In this document: piece by piece, positions 6,016-13,527 of the stretch | Layout: each line of letters begins with the position of its first letter | Position numbering within the stretch: position 1 is the stretch's first letter | IMG/VR virus record: IMGVR_UViG_3300042691_031334 | Coordinates: 1-32,767 of that record | Direction: 5' to 3' (one strand) | Origin: a virus | DNA length: 32,767 nt | Notes under the pieces: model-generated | What the model saw: only the letters and a program-made list of their open reading frames with translations | Database searches by the model: none | Told to the model about the DNA's origin: nothing | Made by a program: the position numbers and the translations under genes

Positions 6016-7539
6016 ATGATAAATCCATTTTTATTAGCAGATGGGTACAAGGTTGGTCACCACCAACAGTATCCAAAAGGAACAACATTAGTTTATTCCA
6101 ATTTTACACCAAGAAGTAACAAACACGCACCGAAAGGGTGTAACGAAGTTGTTGTGTTTGGAACACAAATGGTGATGAAACAAATTCACGAAATGTTTGA
6201 TTTAGGTTTTTTCAAACGACCAAAATCGGAAGTTTGTGATGAAATCCAACGAGAACTTACGATGTATTTGGGAACAGATTACGACACATCACACATCGAA
6301 GCATTACACGACTTGGGTTATTTACCAATTCACGTTAAAACCTTAGCCGAAGGAACATTGGCACCGATTAAAGTTCCGGTATTAACAATTTACAATACTG
6401 TTCCTGAATTTTATTGGATTACAAACTTTTTGGAGACCATTTTATCCAACTTGTTATGGAAACCTATGACCTCGGCAACTATCGCCAGACAATACCGAAA
6501 AGTTTTGAATGGATGGATGGAAAAAACGGATCCATCAAATGCTTGGTTTGTTGATTGGCAAGGGCACGACTTCTCAATGAGGGGGATGGATTCTGTAGAA
6601 GCGGTTATCGCATCAGGTCTTGGTCACTTAACATCATTTTCAGGTTCAGATTCTCTTCCTACAATTTATGGAGCACGTAAATACTACAACGAAACTGATT
6701 TTGTTTGTGGTTCTGTTCCCGCAACCGAACACTCGGTAATGTGTGCCGGTGGGAAAGAAGATGAGGTGGATACATTCCGTAGATTACTTGAGACATATCC
6801 AAAAGGTATTTTATCAGTAGTATCGGACACTTGGGACTTATGGAAAGTCTGTACCGAACACGTGGTAACATTGAAAGAAGAAATCTTGGCTCGTGATGGT
6901 AAGTTGGTTATTCGTCCTGACTCTGGAGATCCTGTTGATATTCTTTGTGGTAAAGGAATTTACCAAGCCGGCGATAGATTATTAACTAATGACGAAATTG
7001 ATGAAGACGTATATGCCCCAGAGTTCAAAGGTGTTATCGAATTACTTTGGGATGTATTTGGTGGCACAATAAATGAGCAAGGTTATAAAGTTCTTGACCC
7101 CCACATCGGAGCAATTTATGGTGATAGTATTACCATTGAACGTGCTGATGAAATCTGTCGTAGATTAGAATCAAAAGGTTTCGCATCAACAAATGTGGTT
7201 CTTGGTATTGGTTCATTCACTTACCAATACAATACCCGTGATACATTTGGATTTGCAATGAAGGCAACTTATGTAGAGGTTAATAAACCAAAATTCCCTG
7301 GTGATTTTAATCCTGAAGGTCGTGAAATCTTCAAGGACCCAATCACAGATGATGGAACCAAGAAATCCGCAACAGGGTTGTTATGTGTTGAAGAACACGA
7401 TGGTAAAATTGGTTTATACGACAAGGTATCTTGGGCAACTGAGGCAGACGGACTTTTACTATCAATTTATGTTGATGGTGAGTTTATCTATAGAACCACA
7501 TTAACCGAAGTCAGGAATAAGGTTAAAGAGAGTTTGTGA
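6016..7539 (+). CDS. nadV: Nicotinamide phosphoribosyltransferase family enzyme (Nampt/NadV or Namat)
   Basis: 507 aa, close to human NAMPT (491). Conserved landmarks: FWIT-like Y-W-I-T-N-F-L-E-T-I-L-S-N (133-145), W-K-P-M-T-S-A-T-I-A (148-157), H-D-F-x-M-R-G (184-190; F186 stacks nicotinamide), G-S-D-S (210-213; D212 positions the amide), T-E-H-S (237-240; H239 is the phosphorylated His) and I-R-P-D-S-G-D-P (299-306; R300 binds nicotinamide). All key residues are present. Canonical reaction: nicotinamide + PRPP to NMN; the related phage Namat joins nicotinamide to ADPR-PP to give NAD+ directly. No NMN adenylyltransferase is seen nearby, which slightly favours the one-step route. Confidence 0.93.
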   Translation: MINPFLLADGYKVGHHQQYPKGTTLVYSNFTPRSNKHAPKGCNEVVVFGTQMVMKQIHEMFDLGFFKRPKSEVCDEIQRELTMYLGTDYDTSHIEALHDLGYLPIHVKTLAEGTLAPIKVPVLTIYNTVPEFYWITNFLETILSNLLWKPMTSATIARQYRKVLNGWMEKTDPSNAWFVDWQGHDFSMRGMDSVEAVIASGLGHLTSFSGSDSLPTIYGARKYYNETDFVCGSVPATEHSVMCAGGKEDEVDTFRRLLETYPKGILSVVSDTWDLWKVCTEHVVTLKEEILARDGKLVIRPDSGDPVDILCGKGIYQAGDRLLTNDEIDEDVYAPEFKGVIELLWDVFGGTINEQGYKVLDPHIGAIYGDSITIERADEICRRLESKGFASTNVVLGIGSFTYQYNTRDTFGFAMKATYVEVNKPKFPGDFNPEGREIFKDPITDDGTKKSATGLLCVEEHDGKIGLYDKVSWATEADGLLLSIYVDGEFIYRTTLTEVRNKVKESL

Positions 7540-7694
7540 TGGAAATAAAAATCATCAAAAGCAAATACGTTAATAAACACAACGATGTGTTTTTATTACA
7601 TATGGGATATAAACACTACGATTTGGGGTTTCAAATCCATTCTTGGGGTCTTAGATTTATGTTTATTTGGTGGCACTTGTGTATTCGCTTTTAA
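7539..7694 (+). CDS. Small hypothetical protein, 51 aa
   Basis: Starts at the ATG overlapping the nadV-like stop (TGATG, 1-nt overlap), typical of coupled translation. The chain starts MEIKIIKSKYVNKHNDVF and is rich in His and aromatics, ending FMFIWWHLCIRF, which could be a short amphipathic or membrane-interacting helix. It resembles in style the 63-aa protein at 14351 (both carry a short G-F-Q-x type segment near the C-terminus). A terminator follows. No function can be assigned. Confidence 0.65.
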   Translation: MEIKIIKSKYVNKHNDVFLLHMGYKHYDLGFQIHSWGLRFMFIWWHLCIRF

Positions 7695-7717
7695 TTAAAA
7701 ATAATTGATTATTTTTT

Positions 7718-7747
7718 AACCCCGAGATTTAGTTTTCGGGGTTTTTT
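7718..7747 (+). terminator. Rho-independent terminator
   Basis: Stem AACCCCGA (7718-7725) / TCGGGGTT (7736-7743), then TTTT. It ends the NAD-module transcript. Confidence 0.9.
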
Positions 7748-7757
7748 ATTACTAAGC

Positions 7758-7766
7758 TATATTTAA
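7758..7766 (+). promoter_or_regulatory. Type B (late-like) promoter box
   Basis: TATATTTAA, 4 nt before the ATG at 7771. No TTTG element at 19-20 bp upstream. Confidence 0.55.
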
Positions 7767-7770
7767 TTAT

Positions 7771-8580
7771 ATGAGTAAGATAGTGAGATTAAAAGAATCT
7801 GATGTAGTCAATATAGTTAAAAGGATTTTAACTGAACAACAGGTAACAAAACAACCAATTAAGATAGGTTGTCGTGACTATGACAAGATAGAAAAATACT
7901 GTACTAATATAAAATTTTCAAAATCAGAGGTAGACTCAATAGGTCGGACGAATACGTCACAGGTTAATCAACGTCTATTAGAAAAAATTGATAATATGTC
8001 AAATAGTATTAAAAAGATAGGGGGTGAAGACAATAAAGCATTTGCTGAAAGATTTTCAAAGTCAATTAATTCAGCAAAAAAGGATATTGTTAAAATTTTA
8101 TCAAAATATTATTACACAGGTCTTTATAGTTTAACAGGTCAGGGTTGGAAAATAAATAAATCCACTCTAACTTTAGAAATTATGAACATAATATATTCTC
8201 TTTTTTTAAAAGGATGGAATAGTAGTATTGTTGATCGTAATGTTGCAAAATATTATGTAGATGAAAAAAACATCGAAAAAGTTCAAAAAGTAGGTAAGGA
8301 TCTTTTAGAAAACCTTCTAATTGAGATAGAAAGTACTGTTGATTTTTATTTTTCAGATTTATCCGCCTTCGTCATTGACAATTATACCAGATCAAAATCC
8401 ACACCAAAATGTACTGACGTAATAATTACCCAAGATAGAGGTTGTAATGATTTACCTGAAGAGAAATGGTATAGCCCAAATAAGAAATACATTACTACTT
8501 ACCAAATATATGGGGATTACAAACCAGCATTTAACACTTACTCACCAATATTGACAAAGTTTTTAAATAGTTTAGTGTAA
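7771..8580 (+). CDS. Putative packaged virion protein with cleavable N-terminal leader, 269 aa
   Basis: Residues 5-22 form the leader shared by many proteins here (VRLKESDVVNIVKRILTE, then Q). The I/L-x-E motif before Q matches the cut-site consensus of T4-type prohead proteases; T4 internal proteins carry short leaders of this kind that direct them into the prohead. The remaining body of about 245 residues is helical, Lys/Ser rich, with two Cys pairs (GCRDYDKIEKYC; C-T-D...GC) that might form disulfides. No enzymatic motif recognised. Monocistronic, behind a type B box. Confidence 0.75.
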   Translation: MSKIVRLKESDVVNIVKRILTEQQVTKQPIKIGCRDYDKIEKYCTNIKFSKSEVDSIGRTNTSQVNQRLLEKIDNMSNSIKKIGGEDNKAFAERFSKSINSAKKDIVKILSKYYYTGLYSLTGQGWKINKSTLTLEIMNIIYSLFLKGWNSSIVDRNVAKYYVDEKNIEKVQKVGKDLLENLLIEIESTVDFYFSDLSAFVIDNYTRSKSTPKCTDVIITQDRGCNDLPEEKWYSPNKKYITTYQIYGDYKPAFNTYSPILTKFLNSLV

Positions 8581-8594
8581 AACACTTAAACAAG

Positions 8595-8624
8595 TTTAGT
8601 TTTCGGGGGTTTTTATTATCTTTG
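8595..8624 (+). promoter_or_regulatory. Type A-like promoter
   Basis: TATCTTTG at 8617-8624, 15 nt before the ATG at 8640. Upstream there is only a TTTA at 8595-8598 (19-bp spacing), a weak match. The preceding bases TTTAGTTTTCGGGG copy the right half of the terminator at 7718 without its left arm. Confidence 0.6.
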
Positions 8625-8639
8625 TATCCAAATTAGGTT

Positions 8640-8864
8640 ATGAAAAGGTTATTATTGTTGGTATTTTTATTCACACTCTCTTGTTTTGATTCCAAAACAG
8701 AACAAAAAGATGTGTATTATATCGTTGTTAAATTAAAGGAAACCAAAGAGTTTTCAAAGTATTATTATTCCACGGATCTTGAAAGGTCCTCGGGTCTTTT
8801 ATATGAAAGATCATTTATTGATTCTTCAAATAAATATTTTGTCGGAGACACGGTAATCAGGTAA
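8640..8864 (+). CDS. Small lipoprotein, 74 aa
   Basis: Lipoprotein signal MKRLLLLVFLFTLSC with lipobox T-L-S-C (Cys 15). The mature region, starting FDSKTEQKDVYYIVVKL, is about 60 residues and Tyr/Ser rich. Probably attached to the inner leaflet of the outer membrane. No homologue recognised. Its TAA is followed by the gene for the F5/8C-like exported protein, so the two may be cotranscribed, although the second also has its own type B box. Confidence 0.75.
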   Translation: MKRLLLLVFLFTLSCFDSKTEQKDVYYIVVKLKETKEFSKYYYSTDLERSSGLLYERSFIDSSNKYFVGDTVIR

Positions 8865-8870
8865 GGAGAT

Positions 8871-8879
8871 GGTATTTAT
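8871..8879 (+). promoter_or_regulatory. Type B promoter box
   Basis: GGTATTTAT, 13 nt before the chosen ATG at 8893. Confidence 0.45.
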
Positions 8880-8892
8880 GTTAAAAGACATC

Positions 8893-10209
8893 ATGAAAAA
8901 GTTATTGTTTATCACAATCCTTACATCCATTTTTACATTATCTTGGGGACAGTGTGCGTCTCAATGCCCTATCTTCACACCGGGTATGACCATTACACAG
9001 GTTAATCCGGGATCACCACCTTTTGGTGAAGATGTGACCAAAGTAATTGATGGAAACAGTAATACCAAATACTTGAACTTTAATAGAACAAATACGGGTT
9101 TTATTGTAAATACCGGAAAGAATACTACCGCTGTTAGGATGGACTTAACCACCGCCAACGATGAACCATCACGAGATCCTATTGATTATCAAATACAGGG
9201 TAGTAATAATGGGACTTCTTGGACTACTATTGCATCAGGTAACATCTCTTGTAACTCTAATAGATTCCTTACTAGAAGTTTTAACTTCACAAATAACACA
9301 TCATATTCTTGGTATAGAATAACATTTACATCAGTCTGTAATCTTAGTTTCGCTAACTCAATGCAAGTCGCCGAGGTGCAACTATATTCAAATAGTGTTA
9401 CACCATCAGTAACAATATCAAGGAGTTCAAATAATGTATGTCAAGGAACTAATATCACATTTACAACAACCCCCACAAATGGTGGTACCCCTACATATCA
9501 GTGGAGGAGAAATGGGTCTAATGTTGTTGGTGCGACAGGTTCTTCATGGATATCAAACAATATAAACAATAACGATGTAATCACTTGTGTTATGACATCA
9601 AACGCGCCTTGTATCACAACATCCAATGTGACATCTAATTCACTAACAATGGGTGTTACCTCAAAAGTAACACCATCAGTATCTATATTAGGAAATCCAT
9701 CTGTGGTTAGAAAAAATACGGTTACCTTACAAGCGTTACCGGTGAATGGTGGTGGAGCACCAACATATAAGTGGTATAAAAATAACGTATTAAAATCCAC
9801 ATCAAATCCTTGGACTGATAGTGCTAACGTTGCGGGTACTGACACAATTAGAGTGGTTATGAGGACTTCCCAATCTTGTATAACTATTGATTCAGCTATT
9901 GCGAATTATAATATCACTGTATTATCTTTAACCGATGTTGATGTATTTCAGACTTTAGATAAAATCCATTTTAGTTTTGTAAAAAACGCTGATGATGTGG
10001 TTTCCATCTATGAGTTTAATGAGAAAACGGGTAAGTCAAGATTGATGACCACAACTACCGACTTAAATGTGGTGTTAGAACATACGTCCAAATACTATTT
10101 AGTAGTTTCAGATGGGTATAGTCGTTATTTTGGACCTTTTTCAATAGTTGCCGAGGAACCTCGTAGAACATTATCAATCAAACAATTACTCGGACAAGTC
10201 GTAGATTAA
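8893..10209 (+). CDS. Exported adhesin-like protein: F5/8C (discoidin)-like plus two Ig-like domains
   Basis: Start at ATG 8893, so that the signal peptide (KKLLFITILTSIFTLSWGQ) begins at the N-terminus; upstream in-frame ATGs at 8869 and 8881 would spoil it. 438 aa. About residues 20-165 resemble an F5/8 type C fold: V-I-D-G-N-S-N-T-K-Y, then Y-Q-I-Q-G-S-N-N-G-T-S-W-T-T-I and A-E-V-Q-L-Y. Two Bacteroidetes-style Ig-like domains follow (CQGTNITFTTTPTNGG...YQWRRNG; VTLQALPVNGG...YKWYKNN). The last 80 residues are another beta domain ending SIKQLLGQVVD, loosely like a T9SS-type tail but without the P-N-P motif. Such domains bind glycans; the host surface or medium is the expected location. Confidence 0.8.
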   Translation: MKKLLFITILTSIFTLSWGQCASQCPIFTPGMTITQVNPGSPPFGEDVTKVIDGNSNTKYLNFNRTNTGFIVNTGKNTTAVRMDLTTANDEPSRDPIDYQIQGSNNGTSWTTIASGNISCNSNRFLTRSFNFTNNTSYSWYRITFTSVCNLSFANSMQVAEVQLYSNSVTPSVTISRSSNNVCQGTNITFTTTPTNGGTPTYQWRRNGSNVVGATGSSWISNNINNNDVITCVMTSNAPCITTSNVTSNSLTMGVTSKVTPSVSILGNPSVVRKNTVTLQALPVNGGGAPTYKWYKNNVLKSTSNPWTDSANVAGTDTIRVVMRTSQSCITIDSAIANYNITVLSLTDVDVFQTLDKIHFSFVKNADDVVSIYEFNEKTGKSRLMTTTTDLNVVLEHTSKYYLVVSDGYSRYFGPFSIVAEEPRRTLSIKQLLGQVVD

Positions 10210-10288
10210 CATAAGTTTAATATAAAGACAATATATAGATAACACCATCTTAATATACCATACCTACTTATTAAAAAACAAAAAGCGT

Positions 10289-11797
10289 ATGGTAAAAAAT
10301 TACTTAATGGTGGTATTATTGTTCTTAACCACAATAACAAAAGGACAATTCTTAGATTCAACGAATTATCGTGGTGCGTTCTCACCAAATCAATCTATGT
10401 GGACCGATGGTTGGTGTAATTGGTCACCCGAATCAACAACGTATCCAACACCAAACGTTACAATTACAGGTAACATTAGTCAGAACACAACTTGGACATC
10501 AAATAATACATATCTTCTTTCAGGACTTGTTTATGTTGATTCTGGTGTGATATTAACCATTCAACCAGGCACAATCATCAGAGGTAATTCAAGTATCTCA
10601 AACTCGTCCTTATTGATTAAAAAAGGTGGTAAGTTAATCGCACAAGGAACATCATCAAATCCTATTGTATTCACATCAAATAATAGTGTGGGAAATAGAA
10701 CCATTGGAGATTGGGGTGGTGTTATCTTATTAGGTAGAGCAACGATGAATCAAGGTGTAGGTTTTATTGAAGGGTTAGCCGCAATATCAGACCATCAATA
10801 TGGTGGTTCAGATGATAATGATAACTCAGGTATCTTATCTTATGTTCGTATTGAGTATGGTGGTTATGTATTCGCACAGAACAAAGAGATCAATGGTTTA
10901 ACTATGGGTGCGGTAGGTAGAGGAACACAGATTGACCACATTCAATGTTCATATATCAATGACGATGCGTTTGAATGGTATGGTGGGTCAGTAAATTGTA
11001 AGTATTTGGTTTCATATAGAAACTTGGATGATGATTTTGATACCGATTTTGGTTATCACGGTTTGGTACAATATGGTTTATCAGTTCGTGATCCACAGAT
11101 TGCAGATAATTCATATACATTACCATCGGGCGGATCAACTTCAGAAGGTTTTGAATCCGACAACGATGCAAATGGTTCAAACTTACAACCATTCACAAAT
11201 GCAACATTTTCAAACTTCACAATGATTGGTCCATTTAGAGGTAATAATAGTTCATCAGTTCACCCGGCATTTAGAAGAGGTGCTAGAATTAGAAGAAACT
11301 CTCAATTAAAGATTGTTAATTCAATCATCTCGGATTGGGCAACAGGAGTTATGATTGATGGTGTTGCGTGTGATTCAAACGCAAGAACAGGTTTATTAGT
11401 TGTGAATAATAACATCATCACAAACTACAGAACAAGAGTGGGTGAAAGAAGTTCATCAAGCACATTCAACGTATTAGGATTTTTGGGTGATAATAACGAC
11501 ACAATTCCGGCAAGTTCAATGATGGTTCGTCCATATGATTTTACAAATCCCGATTATAGATTAAAATCACTATCAACCGACATTATCACATCACAAATAA
11601 CATTATATCCAAACCCATCAAATGGTGAGTTCTTTATTCAATCTGAAAACGATAACCTATGGATATACAATAACTTGGGTCAAGTTGTTCATCAACAAAA
11701 ACTAATAAAAGGAACAAATAATATTCAAGTGAATTTACCGACAGGGTGTTATATTCTCAAAACACAAAATCAAATAATAAAATTAGTAATTAGATAA
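10289..11797 (+). CDS. Exported beta-helix protein with T9SS type A sorting domain
   Basis: 502 aa. Signal peptide MVKNYLMVVLLFLTTITKGQ. The body (about 30-420) has the repeating short strands of a right-handed beta-helix (VTITGNISQNTTW; GVILTIQPGTIIRGNSS; LIKKGGKLIAQGTSSNPIVF) and an Asp/Asn-rich stretch. The last 66 residues (from 437) are a type IX secretion C-terminal domain: ITLYPNPSNGEFFIQ, then the L-W-I-Y-N-N-L-G-Q-V-V strand and L-P-T-G-C-Y-I-L-K. In Bacteroidetes such tails route proteins across the outer membrane to the cell surface. Unusual in a phage: the host machinery should display it on infected cells. An 79-nt gap without a clear promoter separates it from the preceding exported protein, so probably cotranscribed. 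Confidence 0.88.
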   Translation: MVKNYLMVVLLFLTTITKGQFLDSTNYRGAFSPNQSMWTDGWCNWSPESTTYPTPNVTITGNISQNTTWTSNNTYLLSGLVYVDSGVILTIQPGTIIRGNSSISNSSLLIKKGGKLIAQGTSSNPIVFTSNNSVGNRTIGDWGGVILLGRATMNQGVGFIEGLAAISDHQYGGSDDNDNSGILSYVRIEYGGYVFAQNKEINGLTMGAVGRGTQIDHIQCSYINDDAFEWYGGSVNCKYLVSYRNLDDDFDTDFGYHGLVQYGLSVRDPQIADNSYTLPSGGSTSEGFESDNDANGSNLQPFTNATFSNFTMIGPFRGNNSSSVHPAFRRGARIRRNSQLKIVNSIISDWATGVMIDGVACDSNARTGLLVVNNNIITNYRTRVGERSSSSTFNVLGFLGDNNDTIPASSMMVRPYDFTNPDYRLKSLSTDIITSQITLYPNPSNGEFFIQSENDNLWIYNNLGQVVHQQKLIKGTNNIQVNLPTGCYILKTQNQIIKLVIR

Positions 11798-11803
11798 TAA
11801 AAG

Positions 11804-11825
11804 AGGAACTTCGGTTCCTTTTTTT
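11804..11825 (+). terminator. Rho-independent terminator
   Basis: AGGAAC-TTCG-GTTCCT hairpin with the stable TTCG loop, then TTTTTT. Confidence 0.92.
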
Positions 11826-11827
11826 GT

Positions 11828-11836
11828 GATATTTAT
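11828..11836 (+). promoter_or_regulatory. Type B promoter box (endolysin)
   Basis: GATATTTAT, 13 nt before the ATG at 11850. It lies directly behind the terminator. Confidence 0.55.
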
Positions 11837-11849
11837 TAAGAAAACTATT

Positions 11850-12446
11850 ATGGATATTAACAAACTTAAAGGACACATACCAGATTCGGTATTGACACAA
11901 ATCCCGATGGTTGTTCAAAAATTTGGAATGGACACACCATTAGAATTATCACACTTTTTGGCACAATGTGCTCACGAGAGTGGAAACTTCAAAGCGGTTT
12001 CTGAAAACCTAAACTACTCTGCAGATGGATTGAAGAAAATTTTTCCAAAATACTTTGCGGGAACATTAAACGAACAATATGCTCGTAACCCTGAGAAGAT
12101 TGCATCAAGAGTATATGGTGGTCGTATGGGTAATGGTGATGAAACAACAAAAGACGGATGGAAATACAGAGGTCGTGGATACATCCAATTAACAGGTAAA
12201 GCAAACTATCAAGAGTTTGACAAATTTGTTGATGATGATATCACAAACAATCCTGATTTGGTGGCAACAAAATATCCGTTGTTATCCGCAGCTTGGTTCT
12301 TCCACAAAAACAAATTAAATGAGATCTCAGCAAAGGGTGATACCGAAGCAGTTGTAACCTCAGTAACAAAACGAGTGAATGGCGGTACAATAGGTTTAAC
12401 CGATAGAATTAAACACTTCAAACACTTTTACGGACTACTTAAGTAA
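11850..12446 (+). CDS. Endolysin, GH19 chitinase/lysozyme-like
   Basis: 198 aa, a single catalytic domain with no signal peptide, so export through a holin is expected. GH19 features: L-A-Q-C-A-H-E-S-G-N-F (37-47) with catalytic Glu43, L-N-Y-S-A-D-G-L (54-61), A-S-R-V-Y-G-G-R-M-G-N (85-95) and the G-R-G-Y-I-Q-L-T-G-x-x-N-Y signature (108-120). Phage GH19 enzymes cut the glycan strands of peptidoglycan and release virions. ATG 11850 was chosen over 11826 because the earlier ATG overlaps the promoter box. Confidence 0.93.
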   Translation: MDINKLKGHIPDSVLTQIPMVVQKFGMDTPLELSHFLAQCAHESGNFKAVSENLNYSADGLKKIFPKYFAGTLNEQYARNPEKIASRVYGGRMGNGDETTKDGWKYRGRGYIQLTGKANYQEFDKFVDDDITNNPDLVATKYPLLSAAWFFHKNKLNEISAKGDTEAVVTSVTKRVNGGTIGLTDRIKHFKHFYGLLK

Positions 12447-12454
12447 AATTTGAC

Positions 12455-12482
12455 AATCCCCGATACTACTTCGGGGATTTTT
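12455..12482 (+). terminator. Rho-independent terminator
   Basis: AATCCCCGA (12455-12463) / TCGGGGATT (12471-12479), loop TACTACT, T-rich tail. Nearly repeated at 12971. Confidence 0.9.
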
Positions 12483-12486
12483 GTTG

Positions 12487-12495
12487 TATATTTAC
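12487..12495 (+). promoter_or_regulatory. Type B promoter box
   Basis: TATATTTAC, 5 nt before the ATG at 12501. It sits immediately behind the terminator. Confidence 0.6.
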
Positions 12496-12500
12496 ACTAT

Positions 12501-12959
12501 ATGAGAAAACTATTAACATTTGTACTACTACTAATCGGATTGGTGGGGTACACTCAGACAAATTCACACCAAAGAATTACCGGACGTATCTACACAAGAG
12601 GTCTAAACTTTGTTCCATCCAATAACGACATTCAAATTTTACTTTATGAGGTTGATACTTTTGGTGTTGCAAGACAGACCATCCTATCTAACTATACGGT
12701 TGCACAACAAGGTAATCAGTATGTTATTGACTTTATAAACCCTCCAACACAACAAGTGGTGGTATATGCCAAACTATTACCTGGAAGTCGTTTATATGGT
12801 AAATTTTTAAGCACATTCGGATTATCATCATTGAGTGTGAGACATGCCGTGAAACTTACTATTCCTTTTACACCACTTGGAACCACTTGGTTGGGTCAAT
12901 ATGATATTTATATGGTACCTGATGTTACAGTTATAGATAATAGAAGAAGTATTGATTAA
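12501..12959 (+). CDS. Exported protein, tandem paralogue 1, 152 aa
   Basis: ATG 12501 starts a signal peptide (RKLLTFVLLLIGLVGYTQ); an earlier in-frame ATG at 12450 runs through the terminator and is rejected. The mature part is a single beta-rich domain with D-I-Q-I-L-L-Y-E-V-D-T-F-G-V-A, Q-Y-V-I-D-F and L-Y-G-K-F-L-S-T-F-G. The next gene is a paralogue with about half the residues the same by eye. A type B promoter implies late expression. A periplasmic or surface role is likely; no family recognised. Confidence 0.8.
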   Translation: MRKLLTFVLLLIGLVGYTQTNSHQRITGRIYTRGLNFVPSNNDIQILLYEVDTFGVARQTILSNYTVAQQGNQYVIDFINPPTQQVVVYAKLLPGSRLYGKFLSTFGLSSLSVRHAVKLTIPFTPLGTTWLGQYDIYMVPDVTVIDNRRSID

Positions 12960-12970
12960 AAATTAACATT

Positions 12971-12996
12971 TCCCCGATACTACTTCGGGGATTTTT
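12971..12996 (+). terminator. Rho-independent terminator (second copy)
   Basis: TCCCCGA (12971-12977) / TCGGGGA (12985-12991), loop TACTACT, then TTTTTG. A copy of the one at 12455. Confidence 0.9.
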
Positions 12997-13000
12997 GTTA

Positions 13001-13009
13001 TATATTTAC
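13001..13009 (+). promoter_or_regulatory. Type B promoter box (second copy)
   Basis: TATATTTAC, 5 nt before the ATG at 13015; a duplicate of the box at 12487. Confidence 0.6.
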
Positions 13010-13014
13010 ACTAT

Positions 13015-13473
13015 ATGAGAAAACTATTAACATTCGTACTTCTGCAGATTGGATTGGTGGGGTACACTCAGACAAATGGACATCAATATATGAAAGTCAC
13101 TCTTAGTACAAGTGGCCTAAACATCTTTCCATCATTTCAGGATATTCAAATTGTACTTTATGAAGTTGATACATTTGGAGTGGCAACAGTTATCAATCCA
13201 AACAATTACACCTTGTCGGTACAAGCAAATCAGTATGTTTTCAATTTTGTATTTAAACAATACAAACCGGTTGTTGTATATATAAAAGTTCTACCTAGTG
13301 GCCGACTACACAATAAATTTTTAAGCACGTTTGGAACATCATCTGGAAGTATCAATCGAGCAACTAGAGTAAATGTTCCCAACATACTAGGTGGGAACAA
13401 TACGATAACACACAATGTTTATATGATACCCAAAATCATTAGTTGGGAACCTTACTCCACCTATATTGATTAA
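13015..13473 (+). CDS. Exported protein, tandem paralogue 2, 152 aa
   Basis: Same length and layout as the preceding gene: near-identical signal peptide (RKLLTFVLLQIGLVGYTQ), shared G-L-N-x-x-P-S, D-I-Q-I-V-L-Y-E-V-D-T-F-G-V-A and N-K-F-L-S-T-F-G segments, but divergent elsewhere (for example residues 24-33 and the C-terminus WEPYSTYID). The duplication covers terminator, promoter and gene, so each copy is an independent unit. The strongest conservation is in the leader and the first strands, as expected if the exposed loops have diversified. Confidence 0.8.
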   Translation: MRKLLTFVLLQIGLVGYTQTNGHQYMKVTLSTSGLNIFPSFQDIQIVLYEVDTFGVATVINPNNYTLSVQANQYVFNFVFKQYKPVVVYIKVLPSGRLHNKFLSTFGTSSGSINRATRVNVPNILGGNNTITHNVYMIPKIISWEPYSTYID

Positions 13474-13483
13474 AATTAACATT

Positions 13484-13512
13484 TCCCCGATGACTTATTC
13501 GGGGATTTTTTT
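13484..13512 (+). terminator. Rho-independent terminator (third related copy)
   Basis: TCCCCGA (13484-13490) / TCGGGGA (13499-13505), loop TGACTTAT, then T8. Related to the terminators at 12455 and 12971. Confidence 0.9.
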
Positions 13513-13521
13513 TATATTTAT
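13513..13521 (+). promoter_or_regulatory. Type B promoter box
   Basis: TATATTTAT, 6 nt before the ATG at 13528, directly joined to the terminator T-tract. Confidence 0.6.
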
Positions 13522-13527
13522 GGGTAT

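Noticed and set aside
8581-8616. Terminator after the gene at 7771
   Set aside because: Only the right half of a hairpin (TTTTCGGGGG plus T-run) is present; the CCCCGA arm is missing, so no stem forms.
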